Of a stretch of 64,000 bases of DNA, positions 13,630 through 22,414 are shown one piece after another (the stretch's first letter is position 1; the number at the start of each line of letters is the position of its first letter). A model generated the notes under the pieces. It was not told the origin of the DNA. It did no database searches and was given only the letters and a program-made list of their open reading frames with translations. The translations under genes and the position numbers were made by a program. The stretch lies in contig MHCP01000025.1 in assembly GCA_001816655.1 (NCBI GenBank), positions 82,320-146,319 on the forward strand. The letters run 5' to 3'. The DNA is from Candidatus Woykebacteria bacterium RBG_13_40_15 (GTDB lineage: Bacteria; Patescibacteria; Microgenomatia; Woykebacterales; RBG-16-39-9b).

Positions 13630-14748
13630 TTATTCGGGACGATTATCGAGCCCAACAGCCTCTGAGAGGCTTTCTAAGCCGTCTTTTTTCAAAAGCCGAG
13701 CTAATCCCTGGTTTATTTCAGCTACGACCTGAGGCCCGTCGTAAATCATCCCGGTTATTAGTTCTATCAGAGAAGCGCCCAGTTTTATTTTCTTATAAGC
13801 ATCTTCTGCAGAAAAAACTCCCCCACAACCAATTATTACGAATTTTTTACCAAATTTTCTATAAATATAGGAGATCAATTCGTTTGATGCTGCCTCTGCT
13901 GGCTTACCACTAATTCCTCCTGCTACCGGAACAGATTTATCAGCTAATTTAATCCTTTTTTTAGTCAAATTTGAACACACAAACCCTGTTATTTTGTGTC
14001 GTTCAGCAACATTAATTATTTCATCAACCTGACTTGTCGGCAAATCCGGTGGCATCTTTAAAAAGATGGGTTTTTTTGTTTCGGTTTTATCAATTTCGGC
14101 TAATAATAACTCAAGTTTTCCAGGATCAGTAAATGGTTCTCCACCAAAAGCGTTGGGGCAGCTGATATTTATGGTAAAAAATGCTCCAATTTCTAAAAAC
14201 GATTTGTAGGCCTTGACATAATCAGCAATTCCGTCTTTAAGGACAGAAGTTTTAGCGCTATTTGTTTTCGCTACATTTACCCCAACCGGAATCGAAAAAT
14301 TTTTGTTTCCTAATCTTTTACTTATTTTTTTGCAGCCTTCGTTTCTAAGACCGTAATTAACAACAATCCCCTTTGATTTTGGTATTCTCCAAAGGCGGGG
14401 TTTTGGGTTTCCACTGCAGGGCTCTCCGGTAACAGAACCGATTTCAGCAAAACCAAACCCAACAGAAGGTAAAATATTTGTTAAATAACCATCTTTGTCG
14501 AAACCAGCCGCTAAACCGATTGGATTTTTAAAGCGAATTCCGGCAAGCTCTTGGCTCAAGGTTTTGTTCGAATAATTGAATAAAACTCCGGTTTTAAAAC
14601 GAGTTACCGGATTAGAACCTAAAAATCGGCCAGTATTGATTGCAAGGTTATGAACTGTTTCAGCCTCTATTAAAAATAAAACCGGCCTCAAAATCGCCCG
14701 ATAAAGAAAACCGAGAAGAGTATTTCGTACTGAAATAATTATCTCCAT
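13630..14748 (-). CDS. pyrD: Dihydroorotate dehydrogenase, class 2-like
   Basis: Oxidises dihydroorotate to orotate in pyrimidine synthesis. The ~372-aa length, N-terminal hydrophobic helices (about 8-25) and the AGIRFKNPIGLAAGFDKDG motif point to the membrane-bound class 2 type using quinone. Other markers are NYGLRNEG, NISCPNAFG with the active-site Ser position, KMPPDLP, SNLT and the FMN phosphate site GCGGVFSAEDAYKKIKLGAS. No other pyrimidine genes lie nearby. The start is the ATG after an in-frame TTG; a TAAAAT box ends 9 nt before it. Confidence 0.9.
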   Translation of the reverse strand: MEIIISVRNTLLGFLYRAILRPVLFLIEAETVHNLAINTGRFLGSNPVTRFKTGVLFNYSNKTLSQELAGIRFKNPIGLAAGFDKDGYLTNILPSVGFGFAEIGSVTGEPCSGNPKPRLWRIPKSKGIVVNYGLRNEGCKKISKRLGNKNFSIPVGVNVAKTNSAKTSVLKDGIADYVKAYKSFLEIGAFFTINISCPNAFGGEPFTDPGKLELLLAEIDKTETKKPIFLKMPPDLPTSQVDEIINVAERHKITGFVCSNLTKKRIKLADKSVPVAGGISGKPAEAASNELISYIYRKFGKKFVIIGCGGVFSAEDAYKKIKLGASLIELITGMIYDGPQVVAEINQGLARLLKKDGLESLSEAVGLDNRPE

Positions 14749-14765
14749 CAATTTTCTATTTTACA

Positions 14766-15359
14766 CTAATCTTCCAACCGACGAGAAATTTCTTCCCAAT
14801 TTACCACATTCCAAAAAGTTTCGATGTATTTTTTCTTTTCGTTTTTATAGTCTATGTAGTATGCATGCTCAAACATATCCAGAACCATTAGAATTCTACA
14901 TGTTGGGTATATGTTGGTATTATGCTTCTCTATCTGCATTAGAAGCAACTGACCTGTTTGGTTGCAGTATGTAAGAGCTACCCAACCCGAACCTTCAACA
15001 GAAGAGGCTGTTAATGAGAATTCTTTGCGAAACCGCTCAAAAGTCCCAAACTCTTTTTTTATCAATTTCGAAAGCGACCCAGATGGTTCCTTTCTCGCCT
15101 TATTAGCAGGCATCATATTGGCCCAAAACATCGAATGTAAAACATGGCCCCCAAGGTTAAACGAAAGAGCTTTTAAGACTCCTTTTATATCAAGATTGGA
15201 ACCCTCTTTTCTATCCTTATCCAATTTTTCCAGAATGTTATTTACTTCAGTTACATAAGCTGCGTGATGAATTTTTAACTGCTCAGAAGACAAAAACGGA
15301 ATTAAATCACCATATCCGTAAGGCAGCGGTGGTAGTGTGTACAAACCTTTCTGCGGCAT
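14766..15359 (-). CDS. sod: Fe/Mn superoxide dismutase
   Basis: Converts superoxide to peroxide and oxygen. Metal ligands are visible: His in KIHHAAYV (about 31), His in NLGGHVLHSMFW (about 76-80), and Asp/His in DMFEHAYYIDYKN (about 160-172). 197 aa, normal for the family. TAAGGAGGTGAG precedes the ATG, one of the few core genes here with a strong SD. It lies 17 nt upstream of pyrD on the same strand. Metal choice cannot be decided by eye. Confidence 0.93.
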   Translation of the reverse strand: MPQKGLYTLPPLPYGYGDLIPFLSSEQLKIHHAAYVTEVNNILEKLDKDRKEGSNLDIKGVLKALSFNLGGHVLHSMFWANMMPANKARKEPSGSLSKLIKKEFGTFERFRKEFSLTASSVEGSGWVALTYCNQTGQLLLMQIEKHNTNIYPTCRILMVLDMFEHAYYIDYKNEKKKYIETFWNVVNWEEISRRLED

Positions 15360-15531
15360 TTTAACTCACCTCCTTAATAAGGACGACAAAAATAAAATAT
15401 TGACAAAGAAAAACCTAAATTACAACAGGCAAGCAAGTTTTGTTTACGAATGGTCCTTCTGGTACTCAAAATACGAGTAGGCAGCTGTGTAGATTGAAAC
15501 CAAAATAAATGGTACGATTAATTTTTTATAA

Positions 15532-15606
15532 TGGTGCCCTCGGAGAGATTCGAACTCTCAACTCTGGGTCCGAAGCCCAGTGTTTTATCCGTTATACTAC
15601 GAGGGC
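15532..15606 (-). tRNA. tRNA-Arg (anticodon UCG)
   Basis: Acceptor GCCCTCG/CGAGGGC, anticodon stem CTGGG/CCCAG, loop CTTCGGA, CCA encoded. Separated by one base from tRNA-Gly. Confidence 0.95.
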
Positions 15607-15607
15607 C

Positions 15608-15683
15608 TGGAGCGCGAGACGGGATTCGAACCCGCGACCTTCTCCTTGGAAGGGAGACGCTCTACCAGCTGAGCTACTCGCGC
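15608..15683 (-). tRNA. tRNA-Gly (anticodon UCC)
   Basis: Acceptor GCGCGAG/CTCGCGC, anticodon stem TCTCC/GGAGA, loop CTTCCAA, CCA encoded. Confidence 0.95.
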
Positions 15684-15716
15684 CTGGGTAATGTAACTAA
15701 CTTCTTGTTAAGCTCG

Positions 15717-15746
15717 AATTATATAACTAGCTTTGCTAGATGTATA
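15717..15746. repeat. 30-bp repeat with inverted copy at 21267
   Basis: AATTATATAACTAGCTTTGC followed by TAGATGTATA. The reverse complement occurs at 21267-21296 with one mismatch. Both copies are beside tRNA genes and contain a CTAGC..GCTAG hairpin. Confidence 0.6.
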
Positions 15747-15823
15747 ACTCTCGCTACGCTCGAATTATATCAAAATTTAGTCTCGCCTTCAATTAAATTG
15801 AGTATCCCAAACGTTCTATAAGC

Positions 15824-15851
15824 TTGACTAATTGCTAAATGTTGCTATCAT
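15824..15851 (+). promoter_or_regulatory. Promoter of the decarboxylase/aminotransferase pair
   Basis: TTGACT and TATCAT separated by 16 bp. The predicted leader is about 65-70 nt. No known riboswitch fold was recognised in it. Confidence 0.5.
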
Positions 15852-15925
15852 ACTCTCGAAAGCTAATCGCACTTATATAGGTGAATATTTGTTAAGAAAC
15901 AAGAGATCAAGGGGAGGTAACAGTC

Positions 15926-17221
15926 ATGCCAATGTCAATCGACTTCCAGAGCCGCCTGTTCCCCCATCTTTCCAAAATCGTTGATCACTATGGAACCCCT
16001 TTCCATATCTACGATGTGAGGGGTCTTCTGGAAAATGGAACAGACCTAACACGCAAGTTCATGGGCCAATTCCAATTCAAGGAGTTCTTCGCTGTCAAAG
16101 CGAACCCCAACCCGGAGGTTCTGAAGCTGATGCGGGGAATGGGTTTTGGCTTCGACTGCAGCTCTATTCCAGAGCTTGTCCTTGCCACTCTGGTCGGTGC
16201 AAAACCAGGCGATGTCATGTTTACCTCAAATAACACAAGTACGGCCGAATTTCAGGCAGCACTTGACATAGGCTGCATTTTCAACCTGGACGACATTACC
16301 ATGATTGAGAATGTCCCAGAACCCTTTCCTAGACTCATTTGTTTCCGTTACAACCCCGGGGAACGGCGAAGTGGAACCAGTTTCATCGGCGTACCAGTCG
16401 AGGCAAAGTACGGAGTCCGTCACGATCAGCTCATCAACGCATACCGCATGGCAATGGCTCGAGGTGCGAACCGGTTTGGGCTACACACTATGATCGCCTC
16501 CAACACCTTGGACTGTAGCTATATGATAGAGACAGTCCGAATGCTGCTTGAGGTGGTCGAGGAAGTCTCGGCAGAACTCGGGATCAAATTCAAATTCATC
16601 AACATGGGTGGTGGAATTGGAATACCCTACCACCCAAATGATGCACCGTTCGACCTTTTCCAACTGGCCCACGAAGCCCGATACTTGCTACACCGCTTCA
16701 AGGAAAGAAACGGTTACGTTCCGGCGCTTTACATGGAATCGGGTCGAGCAATGACCGGTCCCTTCGGAATACTGGTCACGCGAGTCCTCAACCGAATGAG
16801 TAAGCACCGGGAATATGTAGGCGTTGACGCCTGCATGTCCTCCCTAATGCGACCTGGAATGTACCGGAATAGTCAGATAGCAGAAGGTGCGGGTTACCAC
16901 CATATCACAGTACTAAATAGGTACGGTCACCCCAAAAGTGGGCCTACTGAAGTAGTGGATATTGTCGGTTCGCTCTGCGAGAACTGCGACAAGTTCGCCG
17001 TCCGAAGAGAGCTCCCTATGGCAGAGGTGGACGACCTAGTTGTCATCCACGACACAGGCGCTCACGGTCACGCCATGGGGTTCATCTACAACGGACGGCT
17101 TCGTCCCGCGGAGCTTATGCTTTGCGAGGACGGTAGTGTTCGACTTATCCGAAGAGCAGAAACCATCGAGGACTATCTTCGAACAGTCGCAGATCTCGAA
17201 CCAAACGTTATGCAGCTGTAG
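15926..17221 (+). CDS. PLP-dependent decarboxylase, LysA-like
   Basis: Fold-type III decarboxylase related to diaminopimelate decarboxylase (last step of lysine synthesis). Markers: the PLP lysine in FFAVKANPNPEVLKLM (about 56), NMGGGIGIPYH, MESGRAMTGPFG, the CENCD motif in place of CESGD, and AHGHAMGFIYNGRLRPAELML at the end. 431 aa, normal length. AAGGGGAGGTAACAGTC gives a strong SD. Base composition and codon use are GC-richer than in lon just downstream, suggesting transfer. Followed after 36 nt by an aminotransferase. Substrate could be meso-DAP or another basic amino acid. Confidence 0.85.
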   Translation: MPMSIDFQSRLFPHLSKIVDHYGTPFHIYDVRGLLENGTDLTRKFMGQFQFKEFFAVKANPNPEVLKLMRGMGFGFDCSSIPELVLATLVGAKPGDVMFTSNNTSTAEFQAALDIGCIFNLDDITMIENVPEPFPRLICFRYNPGERRSGTSFIGVPVEAKYGVRHDQLINAYRMAMARGANRFGLHTMIASNTLDCSYMIETVRMLLEVVEEVSAELGIKFKFINMGGGIGIPYHPNDAPFDLFQLAHEARYLLHRFKERNGYVPALYMESGRAMTGPFGILVTRVLNRMSKHREYVGVDACMSSLMRPGMYRNSQIAEGAGYHHITVLNRYGHPKSGPTEVVDIVGSLCENCDKFAVRRELPMAEVDDLVVIHDTGAHGHAMGFIYNGRLRPAELMLCEDGSVRLIRRAETIEDYLRTVADLEPNVMQL

Positions 17222-17257
17222 AATCAACCAAACTCAAACGAAAGGGAAGGTGATATT

Positions 17258-18454
17258 GTGCCCAACCGATGGCTTCCAGAAGGTGAAGAGAACCTTTTCC
17301 AGAGGATCAAAGCTCAGCGTGAGGCAGCAGCAGCCAAGGGCATCAAGATCATTGACCTGTCGATTGGCCAACCGCAAGGCCCAGCACTCCTAAGTGCTAG
17401 AAAAGAAGCCTCTCGCGCTGTGTTAAGCAGCAAGGAAGCAATGCACAGCTATCAAGACAATGGGTGTTTGCCCTTACCCGATTTCGCTTCACAGTTCATA
17501 CAATCCCATATGCACCGGGGGCTCGACGGTTTCGATATAGCGTTCCTTCCGATACCCGGCATCAAGCCAGTCCTCTCGATGATACCGCTTGCATGCGGTG
17601 CCGAGAAGAATAGTGCACTCATCGTGGAGACCATGACGAACCCGGGCTACCCAACGCCATTGGATGTCTGCAAGCACCTACGCTTGCGAGGAATTCACGA
17701 GCTACCACTCACGCCCGAAAACGGATTCAGCTTTGCACTAAGCGACTCCTGGGGGACTCGCGGCTTGATGATGCTCAACTACCCACACAACCCATCAGGC
17801 CAAATCGCCATCAAGAACTGGTGGTGGGCCCTCTGCGAGTACTGCGTTACCCACGGGATAAGGCTCTTCAACGACGCTGCTTACGCAGCCCTCTGGCACA
17901 CCGAAGAGTGCTGCACCCTGACAGAAGTAGCTGTCAGCTTTCCCGATCTTTCCTGGGTTGAAGCATTTTCCGCGTCAAAACTCATCGGCAACGGCACCGG
18001 CTGGAGGATTGGTGCTCTCGTCGGCTCGTCCGACTTTGTCGCCGATATAGCGGCCATCAAGGGAAAGATGGATAGCGGATTCGCCGCTCCGCTAGCGGCA
18101 GGAGTTCTTGCGGCAACGGAGAGTGACCGCGACGGAATAAACACCTATCGGGAAATGTACCGCCAGCGATCAGAAATGCTCACTAGGTTGCTCTCTAACC
18201 GCAACGTGAGGATTGCTGTGCCTCCAAAGGCTGGATTCTTCACGCTCTGGAAGGTCCCAGCGCAAGCCTTCGGAGAAGAGGTCCAGGACGCCCCACACTT
18301 CAACTCAACCATGATCGAGCGGACTGGTGTCGTTGGTGTGCCCTTCGACTCAAAGCAAGGAGCTTACATTCGATACGCGGTCTGCGGCGACATCGGAGCA
18401 ATGGAAAGAGATCTAGAAGCGGCCTTTGATCAAGCGGCTGTTTCGTACAATTAG
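17258..18454 (+). CDS. Class I/II aminotransferase, DapL/AspC-like
   Basis: PLP aminotransferase of fold type I, 398 aa. Markers: SIGQPQGPA, MTNPGYPTP, LNYPHNPSGQ with the substrate-binding Asn, NDAAYAALW with the PLP-N1 Asp, the catalytic Lys in FSASKLIGNGTGWRIG, and IRYAVCGD near the end. The start is GTG, with GGAAGGTGAT 4 nt upstream. It forms a two-gene unit with the LysA-like decarboxylase, so LL-diaminopimelate aminotransferase is the most attractive guess. The middle steps of that pathway are not in this window, and another amino-acid role is equally possible. Confidence 0.8.
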   Translation: MPNRWLPEGEENLFQRIKAQREAAAAKGIKIIDLSIGQPQGPALLSARKEASRAVLSSKEAMHSYQDNGCLPLPDFASQFIQSHMHRGLDGFDIAFLPIPGIKPVLSMIPLACGAEKNSALIVETMTNPGYPTPLDVCKHLRLRGIHELPLTPENGFSFALSDSWGTRGLMMLNYPHNPSGQIAIKNWWWALCEYCVTHGIRLFNDAAYAALWHTEECCTLTEVAVSFPDLSWVEAFSASKLIGNGTGWRIGALVGSSDFVADIAAIKGKMDSGFAAPLAAGVLAATESDRDGINTYREMYRQRSEMLTRLLSNRNVRIAVPPKAGFFTLWKVPAQAFGEEVQDAPHFNSTMIERTGVVGVPFDSKQGAYIRYAVCGDIGAMERDLEAAFDQAAVSYN

Positions 18455-18478
18455 TTGCCCTACCAATCTGCCAGACAC

Positions 18479-18522
18479 GAGCCCCTAGCGCGCTGATTAA
18501 CAATCAGAAAGCGAAGGGGCTC
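18479..18522 (+). terminator. Terminator of the decarboxylase/aminotransferase unit
   Basis: GAGCCCC pairs with GGGGCTC, with an inner CTGATT-AAC-AATCAG hairpin. It lies 24 nt after the stop. Confidence 0.75.
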
Positions 18523-18678
18523 CATTCATTATAGACATGATAAGGGTTGCTTATTCCACAAATTAGTTGCAGAGCAGCGGGTATCTACGGGTATCTAGCA
18601 GTCGCTTTTAGTCCATGAAATGGTTGCAAAGCAAATGCGGCTAGCAGTTGCTTTACAAAGGTGCTAAAATAGTACGAT

Positions 18679-21075
18679 ATGGAAGATAAAGAGAAAAAGA
18701 AAGTCTTACAGACATTGCCACTGATACCTGTTAAGGATATCGTTATATTCCCCCACGCAGAGGTTCCTATTTCCTTGAAAAGGGAAAAATCGGTAAAAGC
18801 TCTTGAAGAAGCTCTAGTTAAGGATAAGATTTTATTCCTTGTAATGCAGAAAAATCGTGAGATTGAAGAACCCACCACAGATGATCTTTTTGACGTAGGG
18901 ACTATCTCAAAAATAGCTTCCGTGCAGCGACTGCCTGACGGAGTTGTTAACATAACTGTTGAAGGATTGAAAAAAGCTAAAGTGACCGAACATGTAAGAG
19001 TCGATCCATATTTTGAGGCAGAAGTTGATGAAATCGACGAGTTAGAATACTCGGCTGAGGAAATTGATGCTTTAATCCGCCCAATGGTTGAGCAGTTTCG
19101 TCGCTGTATCTCATTAGGAAAATCTGTTCCCCTAGACCTTATCCCAGCAATATTTGATCTTTCTAATCCCTATCAAACTTTGGATATGATCATTTTAAAT
19201 CTAGAACTAAAACAGATCGAAAAACAAGCTCTCCTCGAAGCCCCTGACCTAAAATCACGCGCTAAAATTTTGTCAGAATACTTAGCCAGAGAAATTTCGA
19301 TTCTTCAGACAGCAAGAAAAATTCAAGACAAAACATCTGAAGAAATCGGAAAGAATGCGAAAGAAGCATTTTTGAGGGAGCAGCTAAGAACGATAGAGAA
19401 GGAACTGGGTGTAAAAGAGGAACGGGAGGAATTCGGTGAATTGGAAACAAAAATAAGGGAATCTGGTATGCCAAAGGAGACAGAAGCCAAAGCCCTGAAA
19501 GAACTAGATAGACTGCGCAAAATGCCCCAATTTTCTCCAGAGGTTTCATATTTGCGTACGTACTTAGATTGGTTAGTAGATCTTCCCTGGAGTGCCAAAT
19601 CAGAAAGCAAGATAGATGTAAAAGAAGCAGAAAAAATTCTCAATGAAGACCATTATGGGTTAAAAAAGGTAAAAGAGCGCATCTTAGAATACCTAGCAGT
19701 CCATAAACTAACTGGAAAAATGAAAGGGCCGATTCTCTGTTTCGCAGGACCTCCTGGAACTGGAAAAACCTCTGTCGGCAAGTCTATTGCAAGAGCGTTA
19801 GGCAGAAAATTTGTAAAGGTTTCCCTTGGCGGAATGCGGGACGAAGCGGAAATTCGAGGCCACCGAAGAACTTATGTTGGAGCTCTCCCAGGCAGAATTA
19901 TTCAAGGAATGAAAGACGCTGAGACAAAAAATCCGGTATTTATGCTTGATGAGATTGACAAACTCGGGATTGATTTTAGGGGGGACCCTTCTTCGGCACT
20001 GCTGGAAGCCCTAGATCCAGAGCAAAATCATTCATTTTCAGACCATTACCTAGAAGTTCCTTTTGATTTATCAGATGTAATGTTTATAACAACCGCAAAT
20101 ATATTGGACACCGTCCCTCCCCCACTTCGTGATCGAATGGAGGTAATTGAATTTCCAGGCTACACTGAAGATGAGAAATTCCATATCGCTACAGGATACT
20201 TGTGGCCAAAACAACTAGAAACACATGGATTAGAAAAAAATATATTGAAACTTAGTAACGAAGCCCTGCGGACTATTATTTCTGGCTATACCAGAGAGGC
20301 TGGTGTCAGAAACCTTGAAAGGGAACTCGCAACAATTTGTCGAAAAGTCGCGAGAGAGATCACAGAAAGCAAGATTAAAAGTGCTGAAGTTAACAGTAAA
20401 AGCCTCCACAAATACCTAGGACCTGAAAAATTCGAGCCTTGGATAGCCGAGAAGCAGGATGAAGTAGGAGTTTCCACCGGCCTTGCCTGGACCGAAGTTG
20501 GGGGGCAGGTGCTCAATGTTGAGGCGACAATGATGCCAGGAAAGGGCCAACTGCTCTTAACTGGCTATCTTGGCGATGTTATGAAGGAGAGCGCCCAAGC
20601 AGCTCTCTCTTACACGAGAAGTAAAACCGCCGATTTTGGAATTAAGGAAAATTTCTTTAAAGATAAGGATATCCATATTCATGTTCCCGCCGGTGCCATA
20701 CCAAAAGATGGTCCAAGCGCAGGAATCACAATGGCTACTGCACTAGTTAGTCTAATAACAAAAATACCCGTTAAGAAAGAGATCGGAATGACTGGCGAAA
20801 TAACACTGCGAGGCCGAGTCTTGGAGATTGGTGGTGTCAAAGAAAAAGTACTAGCTGCTCATAGAGCTGGGATTAGAAAGGTAGTTTTACCAAAGAAAAA
20901 CAAAAAAGATCTTGAGGAAATTCCAGCTAAAACTAAAAAAGAACTAAAATTCACTTTCGTTGATAATATGGACGAAGTTCTCAAAAATGCCCTGAAAACT
21001 AACCCTTTTAGAGCTATCAGAACAGAAAAAACAATCGGTATTGAACCGCAGAGAGCAACAATCTCAGCCGCATGA
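18679..21075 (+). CDS. lon: ATP-dependent Lon protease
   Basis: Degrades misfolded and regulatory proteins. 798 aa with the N-terminal substrate domain (PLIPVKDIVIFPHAEVPI), the AAA+ module with Walker A GPPGTGKTSVGKS (about 356-368) and Walker B VFMLDEIDKLG, the sensor region TTANILDTVPPPLRDRMEVI, and the Ser-Lys protease domain with the active Ser in DGPSAGITMATALVS and Lys in KEKVLAAHRAGIRKV. Complete. An extended -10 (TGCTAAAAT) ends 8 nt before the ATG, so the transcript should have almost no leader. Confidence 0.97.
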   Translation: MEDKEKKKVLQTLPLIPVKDIVIFPHAEVPISLKREKSVKALEEALVKDKILFLVMQKNREIEEPTTDDLFDVGTISKIASVQRLPDGVVNITVEGLKKAKVTEHVRVDPYFEAEVDEIDELEYSAEEIDALIRPMVEQFRRCISLGKSVPLDLIPAIFDLSNPYQTLDMIILNLELKQIEKQALLEAPDLKSRAKILSEYLAREISILQTARKIQDKTSEEIGKNAKEAFLREQLRTIEKELGVKEEREEFGELETKIRESGMPKETEAKALKELDRLRKMPQFSPEVSYLRTYLDWLVDLPWSAKSESKIDVKEAEKILNEDHYGLKKVKERILEYLAVHKLTGKMKGPILCFAGPPGTGKTSVGKSIARALGRKFVKVSLGGMRDEAEIRGHRRTYVGALPGRIIQGMKDAETKNPVFMLDEIDKLGIDFRGDPSSALLEALDPEQNHSFSDHYLEVPFDLSDVMFITTANILDTVPPPLRDRMEVIEFPGYTEDEKFHIATGYLWPKQLETHGLEKNILKLSNEALRTIISGYTREAGVRNLERELATICRKVAREITESKIKSAEVNSKSLHKYLGPEKFEPWIAEKQDEVGVSTGLAWTEVGGQVLNVEATMMPGKGQLLLTGYLGDVMKESAQAALSYTRSKTADFGIKENFFKDKDIHIHVPAGAIPKDGPSAGITMATALVSLITKIPVKKEIGMTGEITLRGRVLEIGGVKEKVLAAHRAGIRKVVLPKKNKKDLEEIPAKTKKELKFTFVDNMDEVLKNALKTNPFRAIRTEKTIGIEPQRATISAA

Positions 21076-21220
21076 AAAAACCTATTTTTATCCTACCCCT
21101 AGTTTTGGTTTGCTTGGTGTTTGGTTCACCATTCGTTTTGTAATTGGTGGTAACAAGGACACTTGGCTTTGCCAAAATGGGCAGTGGGTCCAACATGGCC
21201 ACCCCAACGCCCACAAGTGA
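21072..21220 (+). pseudogene. Frameshifted small secreted or membrane protein
   Basis: An ATG overlapping the lon stop (ATGA) starts MKKPIFILPLVLVCLVFGS, which looks like a signal or anchor peptide, but the frame ends at 21143. A second frame, shifted by -1, continues as FVIGGNKDTWLCQNGQWVQH to a TGA at 21220. The DTWxCxNGxWVxHGxP pattern resembles the C-terminus of short anchored CPR proteins. Either one frameshift has broken the gene or frameshifting joins the parts. Confidence 0.4.
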
Positions 21221-21266
21221 ATGTAAGTAATCTCTATTTTTGATATAATTTACGCATAGCGGAAAT

Positions 21267-21296
21267 TATACATCTAGCGAAGCTAGTTATATAATT
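21267..21296. repeat. Inverted copy of the 15717 repeat
   Basis: TATACATCTAGCGAAGCTAG followed by TTATATAATT, the reverse complement of 15717-15746 with one mismatch. Immediately upstream of two tRNA-like elements. Confidence 0.6.
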
Positions 21297-21300
21297 TAAT

Positions 21301-21367
21301 AAGTGGCTTGTAGCTCAATCGGATAGCAAGCTAAAGCTTGCTGCGACCACTTACGTGGACTAAGATC
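21301..21367 (+). other. tRNA-like element 1
   Basis: Has the tRNA D-arm start TTGTAGCTCAATCGGATAGC but no usable anticodon or T-arm. AAGTGG can pair with CCACTT, AGCAAGCT with AGCTTGCT, and CCAC with GTGG. The shared tail GCTGCGACCACTTACGTGG recurs in the next element. Confidence 0.45.
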
Positions 21368-21390
21368 AACAAATAATTTAAAATCGAGAC

Positions 21391-21521
21391 CGAGCCCCTG
21401 TAGCTCAACCCCGATATAATCGGGGTCAATTGGATAGCACGCTTTATAACTAAATATTCTTCGCTAATCGCTTGAAGATTTAGATATTCTCGCGTGCTGC
21501 GACCACTACGTGGGCTAGGAG
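21391..21521 (+). other. tRNA-like element 2 with hairpin insertions
   Basis: CCTGTAGCTCAA is interrupted in the D-loop by the hairpin CCCCGATATAATCGGGG (21409-21425), then continues CAATTGGATAGCACGC. AGCACGC pairs with GCGTGCT around a second hairpin (CTAAAT..ATTTAG). It ends with the same GCTGCGACCACTACGTGG tail as element 1. Not a functional tRNA by sequence. Confidence 0.45.
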
Positions 21522-21524
21522 CAG

Positions 21525-21601
21525 GCGCTTGTAGCTCAATTGGATAGAGCAGCTCCCTTCTAAGGAGCAGGTTGTGAGTTCAAGTCTCACCAAGCGCGCC
21601 A
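21525..21601 (+). tRNA. tRNA-Arg (anticodon UCU)
   Basis: Acceptor GCGCTTG/CAAGCGC, anticodon stem CTCC/GGAG with loop CTTCTAA, T-loop TTCAAGT, encoded CCA. Confidence 0.95.
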
Positions 21602-21639
21602 TGAGACTTTATTATTAAATTACCTAAAAGGAGGTAAAA

Positions 21640-22296
21640 ATGCCTAGAGTATTAAAGTGGTCGCTCGTAGTTTTAATTATCATCCTCGTAGGTGTCGGAG
21701 GTTTCTTTGCGGGTAAATTCTACTGGCAAAGGTCTGATAAAGACACTGATAATTCAAGTCAGAACCAGTCTACATCTTCAGCAAAAAAATCAAGCAACGA
21801 GCAAGCCGCAGCAGAAGCAGAAGGTTGCTGGAAAGAGTATAAAAACCAACCGGTTGGTTACTCCCTAAAATACCCTTGTGATTGGACTCTCACCGAAACC
21901 AATGAGTTCAGCGAAACTATAGGGATGAATGTAAAATATGTCACCATAAAGACTCCCGACAATAAATACTTTCTTTTCTGGGGCTATAAAAAGAGTGCGG
22001 AAGCTGGCTTCACAAACAACGATCGAACAGGAATTGGAGCTGGAGATTTTGTAAATCAGCCAGCTATGGCTTTCAATATCTTGGGAGTAAATGTTGTCCC
22101 AAAGCAATTGGTCTACCAAGGAAAGGTAAAGGAATATTTCTATGAACAGCCGCAAGCTGGAGTCGCTCAATGCGCCTGTAACTTTATAGGAATGTTCAGT
22201 TACAACCAGAGTCAGGATTACGATGCACTAGATATGACTAACCTAAATTACGTAACAACAGTAAAACAAATTCTGCAATCTGTTCAAAAAATCTAG
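21640..22296 (+). CDS. Membrane-anchored PsbP-like protein
   Basis: 218 aa. An N-terminal membrane anchor (6-28), a Ser/Gln-rich linker with acidic residues, then an extracytoplasmic domain. YKNQPVGYSLKYPCDWTL (about 67-84) matches the start of PsbP-like domains common in anchored proteins of CPR bacteria. Four Cys in the outer part (two in a CAC motif near 178) could form disulfides, which fits the VKOR/DsbA pair elsewhere in the window. AAAAGGAGGTAAAA gives a strong SD. Function unknown. Confidence 0.7.
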   Translation: MPRVLKWSLVVLIIILVGVGGFFAGKFYWQRSDKDTDNSSQNQSTSSAKKSSNEQAAAEAEGCWKEYKNQPVGYSLKYPCDWTLTETNEFSETIGMNVKYVTIKTPDNKYFLFWGYKKSAEAGFTNNDRTGIGAGDFVNQPAMAFNILGVNVVPKQLVYQGKVKEYFYEQPQAGVAQCACNFIGMFSYNQSQDYDALDMTNLNYVTTVKQILQSVQKI

Positions 22297-22336
22297 CTAA
22301 GTAGTGGAATTTTTGTTAAAATAGGCCCTTGCAAGT

Positions 22337-22411
22337 GGGCCCGTAGCTCAACGGTAGAGCAATTGCCTCTTAAGCAATCGGTTGAGAGTTCGAATCTCTC
22401 CGGGCTCACCA
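22337..22411 (+). tRNA. tRNA-Lys (anticodon CUU)
   Basis: Acceptor GGGCCCG/CGGGCTC with one G-T pair, anticodon stem ATTGC/GCAAT, loop CTCTTAA, CCA encoded. Confidence 0.95.
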
Positions 22412-22414
22412 AAT

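Noticed and set aside
13557..13913. Plus-strand 118-codon frame opposite the end of pyrD
   Set aside because: Lies almost wholly antisense to pyrD and has no conserved features.
15444..15531. Minus-strand frame reading LIVPFILVSIYTAAYSYFEY... downstream of tRNA-Arg
   Set aside because: Looks like a small membrane peptide but has no ATG, GTG or TTG start; kept out of the feature list.
15852..15925. Possible lysine riboswitch before the LysA-like gene
   Set aside because: The leader is only about 70 nt, far shorter than the lysine riboswitch, and lacks its helices.
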